Below are positions 17,091-25,546 of a stretch of 64,000 nt of DNA, piece after piece. This DNA is from JANXZS01 sp963797255 (GTDB lineage Bacteria > Acidobacteriota > Terriglobia > Terriglobales > Acidobacteriaceae), in contig CAWCOV010000036.1 in assembly GCA_963797255.1 (NCBI GenBank), positions 28,579 to 92,578 on the forward strand, written 5' to 3'. Each line of letters starts with the position of its first letter. Within the stretch, counting starts at the first letter, position 1. Made by a program: the position numbers and the translations under genes. A model generated the notes under the pieces. That model was not told the DNA's origin. It did not search any database and saw nothing but the letters and a program-made list of their open reading frames with translations.

Positions 17091-20000
17091 TAGAAACTCT
17101 GCCCCACGCTGAAAAAGAAATTGAAATGCGGCGCTTGTCCGACGTACGAAGGGAATGGAATCGCGGTATTCGTGCTGCAGCAGGTAACCGGAAAAATGGG
17201 AGGATTCAGATTGTAGCTGAAGTCTACGCGGATGGGTCCGATCGGCGTACTGTATCGCAATCCCAGTCCCGGCGCGTAAGAGAAATAGTCGAACCTGCAA
17301 ACTTCTCCGCCAGTAGGAGGCGTGATGATGGTTCCAGTTGGTTGTGTCGAATTCAGCACCTTGCAGGCGGCCTGGTTCGGCTGGCTCACACGCAGGAAAC
17401 TGGGCCAGATTTGCGAGGGTAACGTAAAGACATTTCCCATATCGAGGAACAGGACAAATCCAAGACTGGTTCCCACCCACGGGAGCGTCGGATGCGGCAT
17501 TCTGAGTTCCGTGGAATTGACCAGCGCACCCTCCCCACCGATCGGATATCCGGTTTGCGGATCGCGCGGACCGGCGGCATTGATCGTAAAGCCACGATGC
17601 GATGAGGCACCCCCGGCGTAGAGACGTTCAGGAAGTGGGATCTGGTATAGTTCCGGGCCGCCGAATGGATTCTCGAATCCGAACCGAATGCTCCGGGCAA
17701 ATACCCACCTGCGCCTGCCAAAAGTGTAGTACGAGGAATTCGTGAAATCCACGCGATTGAAGTCCGCTTGAGAACCGAAATAGGAAGACGCGAAGAACTC
17801 CTGCATGGAGTTGAAGGTTCCACGATGCGCATCCAGCGGTTCATCCCGGGTATCGCGGATGTAGGTCAGTCCAGGACCGCCGACTCGTACCGGCTGCGAT
17901 GCGAGCGGAATCGTTTCAGGAGAAACGTTAACACTGTTCAACTGCACGCGCCTATAAGTCATCGAGTAGATAAAGGTGTTTGCTCGGCTAAAGAATCTAT
18001 TTGGCGTGAGAAAGCGTTCCGTGACGCGGAAGGCGCCTTCAAGCCACGCTGCCGAATAAGTTGTAATGTCCTGGCTGTTTGTGTAGCCACCAGAAAACGA
18101 AATGTTGAAGTTTGGATTGTTGCGAAGATGCGGAACTTGATAAATGAAGGTCGCGCGTTTCTCGATAGAACCATACGCAGTGCGAAGAGAAATGGACTGG
18201 TCGCGGCCCTTAAGATTGATACGGGAGAGGTCGAAAATTACTTTTCCACTTACTCCCGTATGGCCATTCGGTGGACAGGCTACGTTTCCGCAATTCGGAG
18301 TACCCGTCTGAGCTTCAAACCCAAAACCGTAATTTATATCCCAGCGTCGCGCTTCGGTAAGCTGCAGCAGAACATTCTTACGCAGTTCATCTCCAGCGGG
18401 GTTTTGGACTGCCGTATTCACTTCATTAAATAATGCAAGATCGTAGAGACTTCTCTGCGTCTCGAGCAACGCGGTCTGATCAAGGGCGTCTCCAGGATGG
18501 ATCTTTATCTGTTTGTTCACCGTTTCGGGACGAGTGTAGTGCACACCCGAAATTAGAACCTTATTCACGAAAAACTGTTCACCTTCGGTAATCTTCATGG
18601 TGACATCCATCAGAGAGCCGTTATTCGGATCGTCCAGCTGCGTCACTTGCACCTGTATGTTTTCAAACCCATGGGCAAGGTAGTACGCGCGAATCAGATC
18701 GCGATCGCCAGCCACGTTTTGCGGAGAATATGGCTGTCCGGGTTGCGTGCTCAATTGTGGTCGAAGATCATCAGCGCTTACGCGGCTTGCACCTTCAAGA
18801 TTGAGTTGGCCAACCTTCTGCTGAGATCCTTCCTCGATTTCATACTTCACTCTTAGTTGCGCTACGGCTTTGCTGTTTGCATCGTGCGTGTCCGTATCTT
18901 CGACCACCGGCGTCACCTTCACGCGGCTGAATCCATTCATCTGGTAGATGGCAGTTATGTTTCCGACATCGGCGCTTACCAGGGATTGGCTGTATAAACC
19001 ATGTCGTGCGAAGACATCGGCCTTTCGCACGGAAAGCCGCTCCCGCAGGGTATCGGAGTCGAAATACTTGTTGCCAGAAACAGAAACCGAATCGACGCGG
19101 TGGATGGGGCCGCGGTCTACATTGAAAAGCACCTTTGCGTTATGGGCGTCGACATCCGACATGGTATGCGTAACCTTGACATCAAAAAAACCTTCGCGCT
19201 GATAATAGTCGCGCAGGTTCCTGGCGCCTTCGTTCAGCAGGTCCTCGTCAACAGCCCCCTCTTCGTACACTGGAACCAGCTTCTTAACTTTGCCCGCTCT
19301 GAGTTTGACGCCAGTCACCTCCACCGTCACGATTGGGCCCTGATTTGCATTGAATCCATAGTCGACGGTAGATTTCGGCGGCTGATATTCCTTCGAAGCC
19401 AGGGTCACGTCGGCTTCCAGGCGATCTTTCTTCTGATAATTCTTGCGCAATCTACTAAGGGCGCGGCTTACCGTGCCTCTTTCCACTTTTGATCCAGCTT
19501 TGAGCTTGGCCTTTTTCCGAAATGTCTCCACCGGCATGCCGCTGTCGCCAGTTACCTGGACATCTCCCACTCGAGCCTTCTTTCCTACCGCGACTGTGTA
19601 TTTCACATTCACCTGAAGATTTGGCGTGTCGGTAGTTTCAGTACGGCTGATTTTGGATTCGTAATACCCGGCGTCTGCAAGCGTTTGCTGAAGAAGTCTG
19701 TCAGCATTCACCACCCCTTCTTCGCGAAATGGCATTCCGGGCGACAGCTTGGTTGCGTTCACCAGTTGCGAGGTAAGGCGATCACTCTTCACACCGCTCA
19801 CCTCAACAACTCCAATAAAGTATCGAGGCTTTCCGTCAAAAATAAGAACGATTCCGTCAGCGGAGCGAATTCCCCTCACTTCAATTCCTTGGTAGAGACC
19901 CGTAGAAAAGAGTCGCCTGAGACTCTGCCGCACAAGCTCAGGATCAAGTGGACTACCAACACGCTGTGCAAGCTGCGTGGGTAGAGGGTCGAGCACGGCC

Positions 20001-20338
20001 GATTCCACCCCGCGAAACTCCATGGCTTTGACCGTTTGGCCTTTCCAGCCTTTTAAGCTGGCGCCGTTGTTGGTGGACTGGCCGGCTTGTGCTTCCGCCT
20101 GAACCTCATCACTCTTTGCTTCGGCGCTATTTTCAGCCTTCGCGGCAGACAATGCTCTTAGCAGGTCAGGATCTCCGCTCCGAAGCACAAAATACTGGCG
20201 ATTGGTTGGCGTGGCCGTGGACTGGGCCGACGCAATTTCCCAATGGAGGTATGCGCCACAAATGAACCACAGCGCCCCGGCGAAGGCGAGGCTGATGGTT
20301 TGTCGACGCTTCACGCTCCATGTAACCGAGAAAACCAA
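17090..20338 (-). CDS. bamA: BamA/TamA-family outer-membrane assembly protein
   Basis: A 1,082-residue outer-membrane barrel of the Omp85 family. An N-terminal hydrophobic segment (TISLAFAGALWFICGAYL) probably acts as signal. Residues of about 95-670 hold several POTRA-type modules (for example KAMEFRGVESAVLDPLPTQL, SDRLTSQLVNATKLSPGMPF, VEVTGVKLRAGKVKKLVP and VLISGVHYTRPETVNKQIKI). The C-terminal barrel has the family hallmark YAGGASSHRGF (the VRGF/Y motif) and ends in a Phe-terminated strand (NFFFSVGQSF). The POTRA part is longer than the five of classic BamA. A low-complexity Ala/Glu stretch lies near residues 63-90. It leads an operon with a SurA-like chaperone and TamB, so it may be the TamA partner rather than the essential BamA. 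Confidence 0.9.
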   Translation of the reverse strand: MVFSVTWSVKRRQTISLAFAGALWFICGAYLHWEIASAQSTATPTNRQYFVLRSGDPDLLRALSAAKAENSAEAKSDEVQAEAQAGQSTNNGASLKGWKGQTVKAMEFRGVESAVLDPLPTQLAQRVGSPLDPELVRQSLRRLFSTGLYQGIEVRGIRSADGIVLIFDGKPRYFIGVVEVSGVKSDRLTSQLVNATKLSPGMPFREEGVVNADRLLQQTLADAGYYESKISRTETTDTPNLQVNVKYTVAVGKKARVGDVQVTGDSGMPVETFRKKAKLKAGSKVERGTVSRALSRLRKNYQKKDRLEADVTLASKEYQPPKSTVDYGFNANQGPIVTVEVTGVKLRAGKVKKLVPVYEEGAVDEDLLNEGARNLRDYYQREGFFDVKVTHTMSDVDAHNAKVLFNVDRGPIHRVDSVSVSGNKYFDSDTLRERLSVRKADVFARHGLYSQSLVSADVGNITAIYQMNGFSRVKVTPVVEDTDTHDANSKAVAQLRVKYEIEEGSQQKVGQLNLEGASRVSADDLRPQLSTQPGQPYSPQNVAGDRDLIRAYYLAHGFENIQVQVTQLDDPNNGSLMDVTMKITEGEQFFVNKVLISGVHYTRPETVNKQIKIHPGDALDQTALLETQRSLYDLALFNEVNTAVQNPAGDELRKNVLLQLTEARRWDINYGFGFEAQTGTPNCGNVACPPNGHTGVSGKVIFDLSRINLKGRDQSISLRTAYGSIEKRATFIYQVPHLRNNPNFNISFSGGYTNSQDITTYSAAWLEGAFRVTERFLTPNRFFSRANTFIYSMTYRRVQLNSVNVSPETIPLASQPVRVGGPGLTYIRDTRDEPLDAHRGTFNSMQEFFASSYFGSQADFNRVDFTNSSYYTFGRRRWVFARSIRFGFENPFGGPELYQIPLPERLYAGGASSHRGFTINAAGPRDPQTGYPIGGEGALVNSTELRMPHPTLPWVGTSLGFVLFLDMGNVFTLPSQIWPSFLRVSQPNQAACKVLNSTQPTGTIITPPTGGEVCRFDYFSYAPGLGLRYSTPIGPIRVDFSYNLNPPIFPVTCCSTNTAIPFPSYVGQAPHFNFFFSVGQSF

Positions 20339-20507
20339 TCAATCCCCTTGCATGACCTGTATACCCATTCAGCTCGGATGAGATGCAGACGGGTTCGAAA
20401 CGCGCTCCATAGGCGAATCTCGCAGTAAGAGTTCACGGCAGGGATCGGCAAACTGGATGGACGTCCCGTTTGCTCCTGCTTTCTCTCTATACTAATGAGA
20501 GAACGTC

Positions 20508-21545
20508 ATGTCTCAACAGCCATCAACGAATTTGAACGCAGAGCGTTACTCCCGCCAAGTGCTCTATCCCGGGATAGGTTTCGAGGGACAATCCCGACTC
20601 GCGGCTTCCCATGTGGCCCTGGTCGGGTGCGGAGCTACTGGAGCTGCCGCCGCTGGTCTGCTTGCGCGCGCCGGCGTAGGCACTCTTACCATCATTGACC
20701 GCGACTTCGTTGAGGCCAGTAATCTTCAACGGCAAATGCTCTTTGACGAAGCGGACGCGGCTGCATCTTTGCCGAAGGCTGAAGCCGCACGACGAAAAAT
20801 TGAGCTCTTCAATCATGAGATCAAAGTCCATTCCCGGATAGCCGACCTGGTGCCCGCCAATGTGGAGGAGTTATTAGGCAAAGCCGATCTGATCCTGGAC
20901 GCAACTGACAACTTTGAGACCCGGTATTTGATCAACGATTTCGCAGTTCAACAGGGCAGGCCATGGATTTATGCTGCAGCGGTCGGCGCTTATGCCGTCA
21001 CAATGAACATTCTTCCCGGTGACACCGCCTGCCTGGCATGCCTTTTTCCAAAACCGCCCACGGGAGGGCTGGAAACCTGCGACACGGCTGGTATTTTGAA
21101 CACGGCAGTGAATTTGGCCGCTTCTATCGAAGTAACTGAGGCGCTAAAGCTGCTTGTGGGCCAAAAATCGGCTATGCGACGCACTCTTCTATCTCACGAT
21201 CTGTGGTCAAACGAGCGAGCCGAGGTTTCCGCAGCCAGGCCACGAGAAGACTGCACGGTATGTGGCATGCGTGATTTCTCGCATCTTCGCGGCGAAGGGA
21301 GAGCTCACATCACGCTGTGCGGCCGCAATTCGGTTCAGATTCATGAGAATTCGCGGCCGGTTGACTTTGCTGCGATATCCACCAGGCTCTCGCCGCACGG
21401 AAATGTGCGCTTCAACAACCTCTTACTGCGATTTGAACGTGGCGACCATACCATCACTCTGTTTGAGGATGGACGAGCTATCGTGCAGGGAACAACGGAT
21501 ATCAGCGTCGCCAGAAGCCTATATGCTAGGTTCATTGGGAATTAG
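20508..21545 (+). CDS. ThiF/MoeB-family adenylyltransferase (E1-like)
   Basis: A 345-residue E1-like enzyme that adenylates the C-terminal Gly-Gly of a small ubiquitin-fold sulfur carrier such as MoaD or ThiS. The Rossmann ATP site is VALVGCGATGAAAAGLLARA, followed by TIIDRDFVEASNLQRQMLFD with the conserved Asp and Arg residues and by DLILDATDNFETRYLIND. Zinc is held by two CxxC pairs, CLACLF and CTVCGM. The C-terminal 80 residues (ITLCGRNSVQIHE to the SLYARFIGN end) form the extra domain common in non-proteobacterial ThiF/MoeB proteins. Because a MoaD-MoaE fusion occurs in the same window, MoeB function is possible, but ThiF cannot be excluded. GAGAG lies upstream of the ATG. The preceding bases hold a CTCTC/GAGAG dyad around TATACTAAT. 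Confidence 0.9.
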   Translation: MSQQPSTNLNAERYSRQVLYPGIGFEGQSRLAASHVALVGCGATGAAAAGLLARAGVGTLTIIDRDFVEASNLQRQMLFDEADAAASLPKAEAARRKIELFNHEIKVHSRIADLVPANVEELLGKADLILDATDNFETRYLINDFAVQQGRPWIYAAAVGAYAVTMNILPGDTACLACLFPKPPTGGLETCDTAGILNTAVNLAASIEVTEALKLLVGQKSAMRRTLLSHDLWSNERAEVSAARPREDCTVCGMRDFSHLRGEGRAHITLCGRNSVQIHENSRPVDFAAISTRLSPHGNVRFNNLLLRFERGDHTITLFEDGRAIVQGTTDISVARSLYARFIGN

Positions 21546-21678
21546 CAGTCATTTCGCGCAATTGAAATCAAATCTGCTACTTGAGGCAACGGTTTAGCGA
21601 TAGATGTACTCATAACTCATGACTTCAGCATCTTCAAAAACTATGACCGTGCTACTAAACAAAGTTCAGGAAAAAACA

Positions 21679-22347
21679 ATGGAAGCTGCTGACAATATCG
21701 CTCCTGTTCCAGACAAGGAGTCGGTAACCGGTACACCCCCTGCCGCCAACCAGCACGTTCGCCGCAATCCACCGATTGCAGGGGAAGCCGAGGCTATTGC
21801 GAAGGCTCAGGCCGGCGATGCCCAGGCATTTGAGACCCTTTATTCCTTGCATAAAAGGCGGGTGTATTCTCTCTGCCTCAGGATGCTGGGAAACGTGGCA
21901 GAAGCAGAGGACCTGACCCAGGAAGCATTCCTCCAGCTCTTCCGCAAAATCGGGACATTTCGTGGAGACTCCGCATTTTCAACGTGGCTGCATCGTTTGG
22001 CGGTGAACGTCGTCTTGATGCACCTGCGGAAAAAAGGCCTCCCACAAATCTCCCTGGAAGAAGCACTTGAGCCTTCCCAGGAGGATGGTCCACGCAAGGA
22101 CTTGGGTGCCCGGGATTTGACTCTTTCCGGCTCCTTGGACCGTGTTACGCTCGAGCGAGCAGTCGAGAACCTTCCACCAGGCTACCGGCTCGTCTTCGTC
22201 CTCCACGATGTGGAGGGTTATGAACATAATGAAATTGCCGGGATGTTGGAATGCTCTATTGGCAATAGCAAGTCGCAACTTCATAAAGCAAGAATGAAAC
22301 TGCGTGACTTGCTACGATCAGGGCAGCGGAAGGAGGCGGCTCTGTGA
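21679..22347 (+). CDS. ECF-type RNA polymerase sigma factor
   Basis: A 222-residue extracytoplasmic-function sigma factor. Region 2 runs from FETLYSLHKRRVYSLCLRML through DLTQEAFLQLFRKIGTFRGD to AFSTWLHRLAVNVVLMHLRK, the core-binding and -10 recognition part. Region 4 includes PPGYRLVFVLHDVEGYEHNE and the helix-turn-helix IAGMLECSIGNSKSQLHKAR. An unusually long N-terminal extension of about 45 residues (Pro/Asn-rich) precedes region 2. ATG 21679 is preferred because AGGA lies seven bases upstream; an in-frame ATG at 21619 has no such site. The stop overlaps the start of a small zinc-type anti-sigma gene (GTGA), the usual partner arrangement. The inducing signal is unknown. Confidence 0.92.
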   Translation: MEAADNIAPVPDKESVTGTPPAANQHVRRNPPIAGEAEAIAKAQAGDAQAFETLYSLHKRRVYSLCLRMLGNVAEAEDLTQEAFLQLFRKIGTFRGDSAFSTWLHRLAVNVVLMHLRKKGLPQISLEEALEPSQEDGPRKDLGARDLTLSGSLDRVTLERAVENLPPGYRLVFVLHDVEGYEHNEIAGMLECSIGNSKSQLHKARMKLRDLLRSGQRKEAAL

Positions 22348-22625
22348 CAGAGAGAACCGCGTTGAACGGAAAAGAAATGACTTGTGACGAATTTCAGCAG
22401 CAGTTGCCGGAGCTCTTCGAATCGGGTGTCGATCTTGAGAGCGCCCCCCATCTGCGCACTTGTGAGAATTGTGCTGCCCTGGTAAGAGATCTGCGGTACA
22501 TCGCCGACCAGGCTAAGCTTTTGCTGCCTATCAAAGACCCCAGTCCGATCGTTTGGAGCAAAATTCGTACAGCACTGGACGAAGAACAGGACCGACAAGG
22601 ATCAGCAGCAGGCAAACGCCCCTGA
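22344..22625 (+). CDS. Zinc-binding anti-sigma factor (ZAS-like, soluble)
   Basis: A 93-residue protein translated from a GTG that overlaps the sigma factor stop by four bases. It contains TCDEFQQQLPELFES and HLRTCENCAALVRDLRYIAD, the His-x3-Cys-x2-Cys pattern of the zinc-binding anti-sigma domain, with helices on both sides. No transmembrane segment follows, so it would be a cytoplasmic anti-sigma factor, perhaps redox-responsive through the zinc cysteines. A second in-frame ATG at 22377 lies just before TCDEF and is an alternative start. Pairing with the upstream ECF factor is inferred from overlap and domain type. Confidence 0.85.
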   Translation: MTERTALNGKEMTCDEFQQQLPELFESGVDLESAPHLRTCENCAALVRDLRYIADQAKLLLPIKDPSPIVWSKIRTALDEEQDRQGSAAGKRP

Positions 22626-22687
22626 AGTTGCCAAATCAGCTAAGGGAATGCGGACTCTGAGTCATCCTTCGTATAATGCGATGGAAG

Positions 22688-23260
22688 ATGACATCGCCTG
22701 ATTCTGTAACTACGCCAGCGCAAATTGTGCTTCTTGGGTTTATGGGAGCAGGAAAGAGCACGGTCGGCCCTCTCCTCGCGGACATGCTCGGCTGGCGGTT
22801 TTTCGACGCGGATGAGGTTTTGGAGCGTCATTCAGGCTGTACCATCGCGGAACTGTTCTCTCGCCACGGAGAACAAGAATTTCGCCGCCTGGAAGAGTCA
22901 ACGGCTGCGGAATTACTGAAAGTTGACCATACCGTGATTGCCCTGGGAGGCGGAGCCATCGAGAGCGCTTCCACGCGTTCCCTGCTCGCTTCACGCCCTG
23001 ATCTTTGCACCGCCTTTTTGGACGGCCCTCTGGAGACGCTACTGGAACGCTGCAAGCAATCGAATACCGTGCGTCCCTTGCTTCAGAATGAGGATGGAAT
23101 CCGATCAAGGTATGCTAACCGCCTTCCCCACTATCGATTGGCTACGATTACAGTTTCGACCGAAGGCCTGACCCCACAAATGATTGCTCGCGAGATCTCG
23201 CGACAATGTTCAGGGATCCAGCCACACACAATACAGCATTCGAAGGAGCGCTCCCTGTGA
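22688..23260 (+). CDS. aroK: Shikimate kinase
   Basis: A 190-residue P-loop kinase that phosphorylates shikimate in aromatic amino-acid synthesis. The Walker A is LLGFMGAGKSTVG. The shikimate-binding DADEVLER motif follows (conserved first Asp), then the HGEQEFRRLEE stretch with the conserved Arg, the ALGGGAIES Gly-rich loop, and the lid region SNTVRPLLQN with its catalytic Arg. ATG 22688 is selected because GGAAG lies directly upstream. Its stop overlaps the GTG of the next gene (GTGA), which has its own AAGGAG inside the aroK end. The C-terminal 20 residues are variable. The function call is secure. Confidence 0.95.
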   Translation: MTSPDSVTTPAQIVLLGFMGAGKSTVGPLLADMLGWRFFDADEVLERHSGCTIAELFSRHGEQEFRRLEESTAAELLKVDHTVIALGGGAIESASTRSLLASRPDLCTAFLDGPLETLLERCKQSNTVRPLLQNEDGIRSRYANRLPHYRLATITVSTEGLTPQMIAREISRQCSGIQPHTIQHSKERSL

Positions 23261-24369
23261 GCCAATCCACTCCCTCCGATCAGTTATCGGAAGTCGGCTC
23301 TCGGGCCTCGAAAGACGAGCTTTACCCTCGCGGCAACCGTACGGTGCGAAGCAATATTGTCTTCACTTTTGCGCTGGCACTGTCCCTTCTGCTGGCGTGG
23401 CATATCAGGAATGTGATTCTGCTTGTTTACGTCAGTGCCCTGTTTGCCGTCGTGCTGATGCCGATTGTTGGCTGGATGATGAGGCTCAAGTTTGGCCGGT
23501 GGAGATTGGGAAGAGTGCAGGCAATCCTTGCACTTTTGCTTCTGGCGATTGGTGCGGTGATATTGTTCGCCGCGTTTGCCCTGCCTCCGGTAGCAGAGGA
23601 TCTGCAGGCCTTCACAAAGGAACTTCCCACTCGAACCCCGATCATACTTGAGCACGCCAAACACCTGCCTTTCGTGAATCATCTCGATCTTGTCGCTCTT
23701 GCCAATCGGCTTGAAGACAAAGCTTCTGGCTTCGCCACTTATATCTTTCTTTCTCTGAAGGATTGGGCGGGAGTTCTTCTCGACGTCATCACCGGGATTG
23801 TATTGACTGTTTATTTCATGATTGAGGGCGAGAACGCCTACCTATGGATACTTTCCTTCTTTCCTCCACTTCCCCGAAGGCGACTGGATAGCACCTTGCG
23901 CCGCGCAAAACTCCGCATGGGTAAATGGCTGCTTGGTCAAGGAGCATTGATGCTGATCCTTGGCATCTGCAGTACGATCGTCTTCTTGTTCCTCAAGATC
24001 CGATACGCCTATGCACTTGGAGTGTTGATGGGTGTCTTCAACATTATTCCGGTCGCCGGAGCCATGTTTTCAATGGTGATCGTGCTGATCGTGGCATCAA
24101 TTGATTCCGGGGGAAGGGCCATCGGTGCATTGATTTTTTACGCCCTCTGGGCACAGGCCGAAAACTCCCTGCTGATACCGAAAATCATGAAATCAAGCGT
24201 AGACCTCGCCGGACTCGCCGTTCTTATCGCTCTCCTTTTAGGCGCAGCAATGGCGGGCATCGCGGGAGCCTTGGTTTCCGTACCCACAGCCGTGTTGGTA
24301 GCCGTTCTGCTCGACGAATACATGGTGAATCGCGAACCCGTACCGGAGCTGCCTCCGGTAAGGGGATAA
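23257..24369 (+). CDS. AI-2E family transporter (PerM/UPF0118)
   Basis: A 370-residue polytopic membrane protein with seven to eight predicted helices. It begins with SNIVFTFALALSLLLAWHIR, continues through a periplasm-facing amphipathic domain (LQAFTKELPTRTPIILEHAK), and shows the conserved C-terminal GVFNIIPVAGAMFSMV and AGIAGALVSVPTAVLVAVLL blocks. Members of the family include TqsA and PerM and some Na+/H+ antiporters, so the substrate cannot be set. GTG 23257 is chosen because AAGGAGC lies eight bases upstream and it overlaps the aroK stop; the in-frame ATG at 23206 lies inside aroK. A second gene of this family is present at 55,311, inside the proposed island. Confidence 0.9.
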   Translation: MSQSTPSDQLSEVGSRASKDELYPRGNRTVRSNIVFTFALALSLLLAWHIRNVILLVYVSALFAVVLMPIVGWMMRLKFGRWRLGRVQAILALLLLAIGAVILFAAFALPPVAEDLQAFTKELPTRTPIILEHAKHLPFVNHLDLVALANRLEDKASGFATYIFLSLKDWAGVLLDVITGIVLTVYFMIEGENAYLWILSFFPPLPRRRLDSTLRRAKLRMGKWLLGQGALMLILGICSTIVFLFLKIRYAYALGVLMGVFNIIPVAGAMFSMVIVLIVASIDSGGRAIGALIFYALWAQAENSLLIPKIMKSSVDLAGLAVLIALLLGAAMAGIAGALVSVPTAVLVAVLLDEYMVNREPVPELPPVRG

Positions 24370-24572
24370 CCTGCTGCAGATGCGCATTCTCCGGCTCAAG
24401 GCGCCCGGCAGTCCCGACCTTGGTATCATTGATCAGGATTAGCCGCACTCGATCCGGATCGCCATCCGGCGGCTATGTTCATGCAGCCCCACTTCGTCGT
24501 GTTCTCGCAGGGAAGGATTCATCGCAGGTGACCCCAATCATTCAGGAATCGGCCGGCTCGCCCGAGGCCAGC

Positions 24573-25541
24573 ATGAGAGTCGGCGCCGGCATTGACATGC
24601 CTCCCGGTCACACCCACACCTTGCATGTCCCCGCTGCTGGAGAAACGGCTTCCCGCATCGCGGATTACCGCGAATTGTTCAAGTTCCGCGTGACATCGAT
24701 GGTCGTAATTACGGCTTGGGCAGGCTTTTATCTCGGCTCCATGATGTCAGGAATCAGCAGCGTGCAGCGAGGATTGCTGGATACGCTGATTGGCATCGCT
24801 CTTGTCTCGGCCGGTGCCAGCGCTCTGAATGAGTCGATCGAACGCAAGACTGACGCGCGCATGCTGCGCACCGCACATCGCCCGCTGGCGGCGGGCAGAA
24901 TCAGCCTTCCACATGGAATTATTCTTGGACTGGCTTGCGTGATAGGTGGCGGAGCGTGGCTCACGCTGCATACCAATCTGGTGACCGGCACGCTCACTCT
25001 GATCACGGCATTCACGTATGTCGCGGTCTATACGCCTCTCAAACGCTATACCTCTCTCGCGACTTTCATCGGAGCATTCCCCGGAGCCATGCCGCCTCTG
25101 CTGGGCTGGACTGCCGCGCGGGGAAGCATTGAATGGCCGGCGGTAGCTCTCTTTGCGGTGCTGTTTGTATGGCAGTTTCCACATTTCATGGCCATTGCCT
25201 GGCTGTATCGGGACGACTATGCGCGTGCTGGAATCCGCATGCTGCCCGTGGTTCAACCTGACGGCAAGTCCACGGTGATTGAAGCACTCGTATACGCCAC
25301 TTTGATGATCCCAGTCAGCCTCGCACCTGTGTTCTTAAAGATGACCGGCGTTACCTACGGCGTGATCGCCGCATGCCTGGGTCTCGTTTACCTCGGCTAT
25401 ACCATCCGGTTCTCCCGGATCACCCGCGCAAAATCCATGATTGAATCCCGCATGTACGCCCGCGACCTCTTGAAAGTGAGCGTCATTTACCTGCCGCTTC
25501 TCCTGACCGCGATGATGCTGAACGCAACAGGAAAGAGATAG
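24573..25541 (+). CDS. ctaB: Protoheme IX farnesyltransferase (heme O synthase)
   Basis: An integral membrane UbiA-superfamily enzyme of about 322 residues that farnesylates heme B to heme O for terminal oxidases. It shows DYRELFKFRVTSMVVITAWA at the start of helix 1. The first Asp-rich motif is NESIERKTDARMLRTAHRPL, and the second region reads AWLYRDDYARAGIRML (YRxDYxxAGxxML, diagnostic for CtaB/CyoE). Nine hydrophobic segments are visible. The start is uncertain: ATG 24573 is the first good methionine, GTG 24528 has AAGGA upstream, and the frame remains open to 24420. Downstream follow an ABC exporter and a DUF420 protein, an arrangement seen in cytochrome oxidase assembly loci, although no oxidase subunits are in view. 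Confidence 0.93.
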   Translation: MRVGAGIDMPPGHTHTLHVPAAGETASRIADYRELFKFRVTSMVVITAWAGFYLGSMMSGISSVQRGLLDTLIGIALVSAGASALNESIERKTDARMLRTAHRPLAAGRISLPHGIILGLACVIGGGAWLTLHTNLVTGTLTLITAFTYVAVYTPLKRYTSLATFIGAFPGAMPPLLGWTAARGSIEWPAVALFAVLFVWQFPHFMAIAWLYRDDYARAGIRMLPVVQPDGKSTVIEALVYATLMIPVSLAPVFLKMTGVTYGVIAACLGLVYLGYTIRFSRITRAKSMIESRMYARDLLKVSVIYLPLLLTAMMLNATGKR

Positions 25542-25546
25542 TCCGC

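Noticed and set aside
16314..17480. A 388-residue version of the SurA-like protein starting at 17,480
   Set aside because: The first 130 residues are antisense-frame sequence inside the BamA barrel region and show no signal peptide.
22656..22690. TATAAT string just before aroK, read as a -10 box
   Set aside because: No -35 element at suitable distance was found, and the string overlaps the start region, so it may be chance.
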